A stretch of 5,514 bases of DNA, from NCBI GenBank assembly GCA_012799075.1, contig JAAZLZ010000369.1, positions 1 through 5,514 on the forward strand, written 5' to 3'. Shown piece by piece: positions 1 through 5,003 of this stretch. Origin of the DNA: Bacillota bacterium (GTDB lineage: Bacteria; Bacillota; Limnochordia; JAAZLZ01). The translations under genes were made by a program, and so were the position numbers. The stretch's first letter is position 1. Each line of letters opens with the position of its first letter. Below the pieces are notes generated by a model, which saw only the letters and a program-made list of their open reading frames with translations, was not told where the DNA came from and made no database searches.

Positions 1-374
1 CCTCGGGAGCCGTGGACGATCCGCATCGCATGGTGGCCAGGGGGGCGCAACAGCGCAAAAGCCCGGTCGACCTTTTTATCGAGGACCAAATCCGCAGCCA
101 GCATGGTGCCCCCGACTGCAATTCGATGGGATTCGGTCACCCTGGCGACCACACTGGGCACACAGACATGCGTCCGGAGAATATGCTTGTCTGCCGCCAC
201 GAAAGGTCGGTACTCTTCGATTCCGTCGACATCCATCAAGCCTTCCTCGAGAATCTGATCCCGCGTATAAAGCAGCCTTTCTTCACGCTCGGGGTGATCA
301 GGGGTGATGCACCAATCAAAGGCTGGGAAAAAAATCAATCCTACTTTATGTTTCGCTGTCAGCAATGTCCTCAA
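1..374 (-). CDS. Histone-deacetylase-superfamily amidohydrolase, N-terminal part (runs off left edge)
   Basis: This is the first 124 codons of a zinc-dependent deacetylase of the HDAC/AcuC/acetylpolyamine-amidohydrolase superfamily; the 3' end lies beyond position 1. Diagnostic pieces, numbered from TTG 374, are an N-terminal strand GLIFFPAFDW (12-21), HPEREERL (27-34) and the active-site segment FALLRPPGHHA (106-116). The His pair at codons 114-115 (bases 30-35) corresponds to the charge-relay histidines of the family. The zinc ligands lie further on and cannot be checked. No ATG is available near the conserved N-terminus. TTG 374 overlaps the upstream TGA (ATTGA) and has GGAGG 11 nt ahead. 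TTG 365 is the alternative, preceded by GAGGTGA. Either implies translational coupling to the hydantoinase-like gene. The family removes acetyl groups from proteins, polyamines or other small amines; the substrate here is unknown. Family assignment is confident, the exact start is not. Confidence 0.88.
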   Translation of the reverse strand, partial: MRTLLTAKHKVGLIFFPAFDWCITPDHPEREERLLYTRDQILEEGLMDVDGIEEYRPFVAADKHILRTHVCVPSVVARVTESHRIAVGGTMLAADLVLDKKVDRAFALLRPPGHHAMRIVHGSR

Positions 375-2068
375 TTCACCTCTATCCTCCGAACTCGGGG
401 CCGCAATTGGGTTCGTATTGTATGAATGCGGCCCACTGTATGAAAGCCGCGCACAACGTTGAAACTCTCCTCTTCCACGATGTGGACATCGTCATGATCA
501 GGCAGGCCTAGTTTTTCTGCGTAGCTTGCTGCTTGCCTTAGTGCCTCTTCTCGTGCTCGTTTGTGGTCAAAAAGAAGAGCCCTTTCGATTGTACCTTGAT
601 AACCTATTTCGGGAACGGTCACAACCTCCAGCTCTGTATCCGCGTGAAAGGTAATGGCCGCGGTGGGTCTTGCTGCCGCAGCGCCGATAGCATTGGCACC
701 CTCGCTGAAGGGAAGGATTTCCCAGGGAAGATTCATTAACCGGGCTGCCAGGGGAATAAAGACCTGTGCCGGTCCACCGAGCCCTACCATTACCTGGGCG
801 TGAAAGTCCGGCGGGGCCAGAATCTCCGACACTGTGTAGAGAGGAATCCCATCCAGCCTCCGATAAATCGCCCGAATTGCCTCCACCAATTGATTGGCGA
901 AGACATCAATGATTCCCTGGGCGGCATTTTGCCAAGATAGTCCCAGGGGCTCAGCCAATTTCTTCAAGGAGTCCCGGGCCCGCTCCCTATCCCCGATGTG
1001 TACCATTTCCAAAGCCACAGCCGCATCGGTTGGGGTTGGCAGGCGACCTCCCATTGCTGCTGGCATCCCCGCCCTCTTGGGGCCAAGGACAAAGTAAGCG
1101 TTCCCTTCCCTGACTTGAGCGTGGATCTCGCTGTCACCCCCAAGACCGATGGAGCGGGTAAAAAGAGCCGGAACAAGGGTCTGATAACCGGCTATGTCCG
1201 CGCCTCCCCGTTGATACAAAGGTTCACCGGTGACGATGACAGCAATATCGGTGGTGGTGCCGCCAATGTCGACGATCACCGCATTTTCCCGGGGATGTCG
1301 GGAAAGGGCCTGGGCACCCATGATGCTGGCGGCAGGTCCCGAAAGGATGGTCTCCACCGGACGCAAACAGGACTCGGGCAGAAACATAGTGCCCCCATCG
1401 GCTTTTAGAATCAAGACCTCCTGAATAGCCCGGTACTTGCCCGTTGCTAACAGATTCTCGATCATATGGCCAAATTGGGTCTGTACACCAGCGACCCGGG
1501 AGTTGAGATAGGCGGTGACCATGCGGCGAGGAAAATTGGCCCTCCCCGATAAGCGGTGACCCAGGGTCACGTTGCCGAATCCAAGGCCGCTTCCGTCGAC
1601 AATTGCTGCCGCTTGCTGTTCCTGAACAGGGTTGCGGTGGGAAAATTTGCCCGCAATCGCCAGTGCTTCGGCCCCAGAGCTCCTTGCTTCCCTAGCTGCC
1701 GCAAGCACTTCACCTTCATCTAGTCCCGCAACTTCCCGTCCCCGGTGATCGATGTACCCCTGCACGGGGAAAAAGGGAAACCCAAGATCAAGGGCAGCCA
1801 AGTTGACTCCGGGCCCAGGCATCCCCAAAACAGCAGTGGTCGCTCCAGTTCCTTCGATAATCGCATTAGTGGACAGGGTGGTCGAAAGATGAAGCTGCAC
1901 TGGTTGAGAGCCTGAATAGTAGGCCATGATTTCATCTAGTGCCTGCTTGGTGCTTTCTATCAGTTCCTCATGATCGGTGGGAACCTTGGCCATGCCCACC
2001 ACTTGACCGTGATGGATGAACGTAGCGTCGGTGTTAGTTCCTCCAACATCGATCCCGATAATGTTCAC
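371..2068 (-). CDS. Hydantoinase/oxoprolinase-family protein, short single-chain form
   Basis: This 565-aa protein has the actin-like ATPase fold of the HyuA/5-oxoprolinase family, whose members couple ATP hydrolysis to opening of cyclic amides such as hydantoins or 5-oxoproline. Visible motifs are the first phosphate loop GIDVGGTNTDATF (5-17), STTLSTNAI (62-70), LSGPAAS (242-248), the second phosphate loop DIGGTTTDIAVI (267-278), GLGGDSEI (308-315), GLGGPA (429-434) and SEGANAIGAAAA (455-466). HyuA proteins paired with a HyuB subunit are usually about 680-720 aa, so this is a shorter form, and no hyuB-like gene follows; a deacetylase-like gene does. The GTG at 2068 is chosen because it directly precedes NIIGIDVGG and has AGGAAGGAG 7 nt upstream; the nearby ATG at 2070 is out of frame and meets a stop at once. 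The protein is cytoplasmic (no signal or membrane segment seen). The substrate cannot be told from sequence. No convincing promoter was found in the short gap upstream. Confidence 0.92.
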   Translation of the reverse strand: MNIIGIDVGGTNTDATFIHHGQVVGMAKVPTDHEELIESTKQALDEIMAYYSGSQPVQLHLSTTLSTNAIIEGTGATTAVLGMPGPGVNLAALDLGFPFFPVQGYIDHRGREVAGLDEGEVLAAAREARSSGAEALAIAGKFSHRNPVQEQQAAAIVDGSGLGFGNVTLGHRLSGRANFPRRMVTAYLNSRVAGVQTQFGHMIENLLATGKYRAIQEVLILKADGGTMFLPESCLRPVETILSGPAASIMGAQALSRHPRENAVIVDIGGTTTDIAVIVTGEPLYQRGGADIAGYQTLVPALFTRSIGLGGDSEIHAQVREGNAYFVLGPKRAGMPAAMGGRLPTPTDAAVALEMVHIGDRERARDSLKKLAEPLGLSWQNAAQGIIDVFANQLVEAIRAIYRRLDGIPLYTVSEILAPPDFHAQVMVGLGGPAQVFIPLAARLMNLPWEILPFSEGANAIGAAAARPTAAITFHADTELEVVTVPEIGYQGTIERALLFDHKRAREEALRQAASYAEKLGLPDHDDVHIVEEESFNVVRGFHTVGRIHTIRTQLRPRVRRIEVN

Positions 2069-2069
2069 A

Positions 2070-2144
2070 TCAGTACTCCTTCCTGGAATTGCCAGTCATG
2101 TCTTCTGGATGATTGTCCCAAAATCCTGTGATCATCTTGCCCAT
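2070..2144 (-). CDS. Possible 24-codon leader or small protein upstream of the hydantoinase-like gene
   Basis: An ATG at 2144 opens a 24-codon frame (starting MGKMITGFWDNHPED) that ends with TGA at 2070-2072, one base before the GTG of the next gene. A purine-rich stretch AAGGAAGGGG (2152-2161) sits 7 nt before the ATG and would be a fair ribosome binding site. That stretch is, however, the 3' arm of the upstream terminator hairpin, so it would be exposed only when the hairpin is open. The peptide has no run of a single amino acid, no signal sequence and no family I recognise. It may equally be a chance frame in a spacer of 78 bases. Only conservation in relatives could decide. Confidence 0.22.
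   Translation of the reverse strand: MGKMITGFWDNHPEDMTGNSRKEY
2076..2084 (-). promoter_or_regulatory. Ribosome binding site fixing the GTG start of the hydantoinase-like gene
   Basis: AGGAAGGAG on the minus strand lies 7 nt upstream of GTG 2068. It is the only good site before the conserved GIDVGG motif, and it supports the GTG start over any internal ATG. It also falls inside the 3' end of the candidate mini-ORF, whose stop codon is 1 nt before the GTG. Confidence 0.7.
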
Positions 2145-2147
2145 AGG

Positions 2148-2177
2148 AAAACCCCTTCCTTGATCCAAGGAAGGGGT
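2148..2177 (-). terminator. Rho-independent terminator of the tRNA-Gln/tRNA-Glu unit
   Basis: On the minus strand a perfect 12-bp GC-rich stem has arms ACCCCTTCCTTG (2177-2166) and CAAGGAAGGGGT (2162-2151), with a 3-nt loop at 2163-2165. It is followed by a short T-run of four (2151-2148). It begins 12 bases after the encoded CCA of tRNA-Glu, where a tRNA operon terminator is expected. The short T-run, broken by CC, suggests incomplete termination, so some readthrough into the hydantoinase-like gene is plausible. The 3' arm could also act as a ribosome binding site for the mini-ORF that follows. Confidence 0.82.
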
Positions 2178-2189
2178 CGGATTAGCGGT

Positions 2190-2265
2190 TGGTACCCCCA
2201 AGGGGATTTGAACCCCTGCCTTCGCCGTGAGAGGGCGATGTCCTAGGCCGCTAGACGATGGGGGC
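2190..2265 (-). tRNA. tRNA-Glu (anticodon CUC)
   Basis: A full cloverleaf of 73 nt (2265-2193) is followed by a genome-encoded CCA (2192-2190). The acceptor stem is GCCCCCA / TGGGGGT, with a G1-U72 wobble as first pair. The D-arm has a 4-bp stem and a 9-nt loop containing GG. The anticodon stem is TCGCC/GGCGA with loop CTCTCAC, placing anticodon CTC at 2231-2229 (reads GAG). The T-arm is AGGGG-TTCAAAT-CCCCT and the discriminator base is A. It lies 4 nt after the CCA of tRNA-Gln, so both are cut from one transcript. C34 limits it to GAG, so a UUC isoacceptor must exist elsewhere. Confidence 0.97.
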
Positions 2266-2269
2266 CTGT

Positions 2270-2344
2270 TGGCTGGGGGACCAGGGCTCGAACCTGGAAC
2301 GATAGATCCAGAGTCTATTGTGTTGCCGATTACACCATCCCCCA
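2270..2344 (-). tRNA. tRNA-Gln (anticodon CUG)
   Basis: A full cloverleaf of 72 nt (2344-2273) is followed by an encoded CCA (2272-2270). The acceptor stem TGGGGGA/TCCCCCA has U1-A72 as first pair, and the discriminator base is G. The D-arm is GTGT-AATCGGCA-ACAC with an 8-nt loop. The anticodon arm is ATAGA-CTCTGGA-TCTAT, giving anticodon CTG at 2311-2309 (reads CAG). The T-arm is CCAGG-TTCGAGC-CCTGG. It sits 72 bp downstream of the gltX stop and behind its own promoter. In bacteria lacking GlnRS this tRNA is first charged with Glu by a non-discriminating GltX and then amidated by GatCAB; its features fit that route. Confidence 0.97.
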
Positions 2345-2357
2345 ACCGGCGATGTTC

Positions 2358-2386
2358 ATTATAGCATACCAATGGCTCCTATGCAA
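2358..2386 (-). promoter_or_regulatory. Sigma-70-type (SigA) promoter for the tRNA-Gln/tRNA-Glu unit
   Basis: On the minus strand a perfect -10 box TATAAT (2363-2358), preceded by an extended -10 TG (TGCTATAAT), lies 17 bp downstream of a weaker -35 box TTGCAT (2386-2381). Transcription would begin near 2351-2352, about 7 nt before the mature tRNA-Gln 5' end, which is the usual short leader of a tRNA transcript. The promoter sits between the gltX stop (2417) and the tRNAs, so the tRNAs can be made independently of readthrough from gltX. No terminator-like hairpin with a T-run was seen between gltX and this promoter. Confidence 0.85.
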
Positions 2387-2416
2387 GAACCTATCCTTTG
2401 GCTTGCCGGTAGAATA

Positions 2417-3895
2417 TCAGCTGGAAGATGGCTTTTTGGCCATTTCCGCAGCTTGCTTCATCCTCATACAAGCCTTAGGTCTACCCACAAGGGCCAACGT
2501 CTCATACATTCCCGGGGACACCCGGCGACCGGTCACGGCAACCCTGACGGGCTGGATGAGATCCCCCAGCTTGCGGCCGGTTTTCTCCTGCAGCTTCAGG
2601 AAGATGCCTTCAATCGAAGGAATATCGAATTTCTCCAGACGCAGGAATTCCTCAACAAGGGCAACCAATACATCCGGCACGTAATCCTTGCGGAGGATCT
2701 TGTCGACGGCTTTAGGATCGTAGACCACCTCATCCTTGAAAAAGTAATCCGCCGTATCGACTAGCTCTTTGAGGGTCTTGACCCTCGTCTGCAAGACCGA
2801 GCAGATCCCCTCCACCCGGGGCCGCTGAGCCTGAAGTTCATCCTCGGTAAAATAGCCCGCCTCGATCATCATGGGAACAACTGCTTCGACTAGCTGCCCA
2901 ACTGACAGCTCCCGCAAATAGACGCCATTCATCCAGTCAAGCTTTTTTTGATCGAAGATGGCGGGATTCTTGGATACCTTCTCCAAAGAGAAATACTTAA
3001 TCAGTTCCTCCTTGGTGAACAACTCCTGCTTGTCATCGTAACCCCAGCCCAGCAGGGCAAGGTAATTAATCATCCCTTGACTTAAATAGCCTTCATCCCG
3101 GAACTGGGTCACCGAAGTTGCACCATGGCGTTTGGAAAGACGAGTCCGGTCCGAACCCAAAATCATGGGGATATGGGCAAATTCGGGCAATGGATACCCA
3201 AAAGCCTCGTAAACCTGGATCTGCCGGGGCGTATTGGACAGATGGTCCTCACCACGGATGACGTGGGTGATCCCCATCAAGTGATCGTCCACCACTACCG
3301 CATAATTATAAGTTGGCAAGCCATCGGACTTGATCAGGACAAAATCATCGAGCAATTCATTCTCAAAGACCACCTGACCCCTGATCATGTCATTAACAAC
3401 TGTCTTGCCCTTGTCTCCCGAACGAAACCGAACAACAGGGGACCGTCCCTCCTCCTCGAACTTGCGGCGTTCGGCCAGAGTCAATTGGGCACAGCGCCGA
3501 TCATACTTGGGGGCTTCACCCCTGGCAAGGGCCTCTTGACGCCGCATCTCCAGTTCTTCAGGAGTACAATAGCAAAGATAAGCCTTGTCCCCATCTAATA
3601 GACGCTGGGCATGCTCTCGATAGATATCCAAGCGCTCCGTTTGGAAGTAGGGACCATAAGCACCACCCTTCTCAGGCCCCTCATCCCAATCCAAGCCCAA
3701 CCAACGAAGGGCTTCTAGGATAACATCCACCGAAGCCTGAGTAGAACGGACTTGATCCGTATCCTCGATGCGCAGAACAAAGATCCCGTTGTGATGGCGG
3801 GCAAAAAGCCAATTAAAAAGCGCGGTCCTGGCACCACCCACATGCAACAACCCCGTTGGACTCGGTGCAAAACGCACCCTGACCTCTGTTTTCAT
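2417..3895 (-). CDS. gltX: Glutamyl-tRNA synthetase
   Basis: A complete 492-aa class I aminoacyl-tRNA synthetase that ligates glutamate to tRNA-Glu, and in many Bacillota also to tRNA-Gln. The catalytic Rossmann domain carries the HIGH-type signature PSPTGLLHVGGAR (11-23) and RIEDTD (42-47). A metal-site-like cluster has Cys108, Cys110, Tyr131 and Cys135. Conserved DFVLIKSDGLPTYNYAVVVD spans 184-203, HVIRGEDHLSNTPRQ 211-225, and the KMSKS-type loop RLSKRHG 252-258. The alpha-helical anticodon-binding region fills the C-terminal part and ends with the usual ETLALVGRP (465-473) plus a short Lys/Ser tail. Length is normal for the family. ATG 3895 has AAGGGG 8 nt upstream and lies 49 bp after the mtnA stop without a clear terminator, so it is probably cotranscribed with mtnPA. 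Discriminating versus non-discriminating type cannot be settled by eye, but the tRNA-Gln gene downstream favours the latter. Confidence 0.97.
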   Translation of the reverse strand: MKTEVRVRFAPSPTGLLHVGGARTALFNWLFARHHNGIFVLRIEDTDQVRSTQASVDVILEALRWLGLDWDEGPEKGGAYGPYFQTERLDIYREHAQRLLDGDKAYLCYCTPEELEMRRQEALARGEAPKYDRRCAQLTLAERRKFEEEGRSPVVRFRSGDKGKTVVNDMIRGQVVFENELLDDFVLIKSDGLPTYNYAVVVDDHLMGITHVIRGEDHLSNTPRQIQVYEAFGYPLPEFAHIPMILGSDRTRLSKRHGATSVTQFRDEGYLSQGMINYLALLGWGYDDKQELFTKEELIKYFSLEKVSKNPAIFDQKKLDWMNGVYLRELSVGQLVEAVVPMMIEAGYFTEDELQAQRPRVEGICSVLQTRVKTLKELVDTADYFFKDEVVYDPKAVDKILRKDYVPDVLVALVEEFLRLEKFDIPSIEGIFLKLQEKTGRKLGDLIQPVRVAVTGRRVSPGMYETLALVGRPKACMRMKQAAEMAKKPSSS

Positions 3896-3944
3896 CTGGA
3901 CTACCCCTTCCTAACTACACGAGTTAAAACCCGTAAACCAATGA

Positions 3945-5003
3945 TCACTTGCGAAACAAAGCGGCCAAACCCTCGGCATAGGGAGCCTTGACAACACCCT
4001 TCTCGGTGATGATGCCAGTTATGTAATCAGCCGGCGTTACATCAAAGGCAGGATTAAGGATATCCACCCCTTTCGGGGCTATTGGAATCCCCACCAGATG
4101 GCTCACCTCCGTAGACTCGCGCTCCTCGATGGGAATGTGTTCTCCATCCGGTGTTGCCAGATCGATGGTCGAACAAGGAGCAGCCACATAAAAGGGCAGC
4201 CCGTGTTCCCGGGCTAAGATGGCCAGGCTGTATGTACCGATTTTGTTGGCCACATCCCCGTTGGCAGCCACCCGATCGGCACCTACCACCACCCCCTGGA
4301 CCAACCCGCAACCCATGACGTATCCAGCCATATTATCCGTAATCAACGTAACTGGAATTCCGTCGGCCTGCAGCTCATAAGCCGTAAGCCGCGCCCCTTG
4401 CAAAAACGGCCTGGTTTCACACGCGTAGACCCGAATTCGCTTGCCCATTTCAATCGCGGCCCGGATTATCCCAAGGGCGGTCCCGTAATCAACAGTCGCC
4501 AAGGCCCCCGCATTACAGTGGGTCAGCACCCCCCCTTCTTGGGGCAGCAAGGGTGCACCATATCGACCGATTGCCCGGTTCGTTTCCACATCCTCCGCAG
4601 CAATCGCCGCTGCTTCCTCAGTCAGCAGCTTTAAGGCCTCCTGGGGATTGTTCCTGGAACCTTGGGCCCTTTGGAGCATCCGCTCTAGCGCCCACGCGAG
4701 ATTCACCGCGGTGGGACGGGTCTTGCGAAGTGTTGCGGCCACATCCATCAAGGCATCCCAAAAATCCGGCCTATCGGCAACCTCCCGGGCACCTAAGACT
4801 AATCCATAGGCAGCGGCCGCACCAATGGCAGGCGCCCCCCGCACTTTCATCTCCTTAATGGCCGTGGCCACTTGCCCATGATCACGACAGGTGATGTACA
4901 CAACCTCCCGGGGCAGCTTCGTTTGATCTAGGAGGACCAATCCTTCTCCATCCCATACTAAAGACCGGCACTTGCCCACTACCCATCCCCCTTCCCGCAG
5001 CAT
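3945..5003 (-). CDS. mtnA: S-methyl-5-thioribose-1-phosphate isomerase
   Basis: A complete 352-aa cytoplasmic enzyme of the eIF2B-like isomerase family. It converts 5-methylthioribose-1-phosphate to 5-methylthioribulose-1-phosphate in methionine salvage or the related methylthio/5'-deoxy shunts. Family marks in order are LLDQTKLP (24-31), KVRGAPAIG (53-61), RPTAVNLAWALERM (96-109), THCNAGALAT (161-170) with the catalytic Cys163, YACETRPFLQGARLTAYEL (193-211), LITDNMAGYVM (220-230), GADRVAANGDVANKIGTY (241-258) with the catalytic Asp243, IPIEER (290-295) and NPAFDVTPADYITGIITEKG (317-336). These residues match Cys160 and Asp240 of the Bacillus subtilis enzyme. ATG 5003 overlaps the upstream phosphorylase gene by 25 bp and has GGGAG 7 nt before it. 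A GTG at 4979, sharing one base with the upstream TAG and preceded by GGGAAGGGGG, is an equally possible start (344 aa). The function call is firm; the start is not. Confidence 0.96.
   Translation of the reverse strand: MLREGGWVVGKCRSLVWDGEGLVLLDQTKLPREVVYITCRDHGQVATAIKEMKVRGAPAIGAAAAYGLVLGAREVADRPDFWDALMDVAATLRKTRPTAVNLAWALERMLQRAQGSRNNPQEALKLLTEEAAAIAAEDVETNRAIGRYGAPLLPQEGGVLTHCNAGALATVDYGTALGIIRAAIEMGKRIRVYACETRPFLQGARLTAYELQADGIPVTLITDNMAGYVMGCGLVQGVVVGADRVAANGDVANKIGTYSLAILAREHGLPFYVAAPCSTIDLATPDGEHIPIEERESTEVSHLVGIPIAPKGVDILNPAFDVTPADYITGIITEKGVVKAPYAEGLAALFRK

Noticed and set aside
12..425. Plus-strand 137-codon open frame at the left edge
   Set aside because: It is the antisense of the deacetylase-like gene, whose conserved RPPGHHA motif is on the minus strand. 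Its own translation shows no family features.
998..1408. Plus-strand 136-codon frame inside the hydantoinase-like gene
   Set aside because: It lies wholly antisense to well-conserved motifs (second phosphate loop) of a clear gene, and its composition is that of a shadow frame.
2070..2372. Minus-strand 100-codon frame across the tRNA block
   Set aside because: It runs through the tRNA promoter, both tRNA genes and the terminator. Only its last 24 codons, with a separate ATG, were kept as a low-confidence candidate.
2387..2416. Terminator just after gltX
   Set aside because: A GCAAG/CTTGC repeat is present, but it has a large loop and no following T-run, and it overlaps the -35 box of the tRNA promoter.
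2318..2764. Plus-strand frame over the promoter and the 3' end of gltX
   Set aside because: It is antisense to the GltX C-terminal domain and to tRNA-Gln, with no recognisable protein family.
3125..3598. Plus-strand 157-codon frame inside gltX
   Set aside because: It is antisense to the catalytic domain of GltX, including the RLSKRHG loop region, and is a shadow frame.
3896..3944. Possible terminator or promoter between mtnA and gltX
   Set aside because: Only a 5-bp weak inverted repeat (TAACT/AGTTA) without a T-run is present, and no -35/-10 pair with proper spacing was found. The gap was treated as an intra-operon spacer holding the gltX ribosome binding site.
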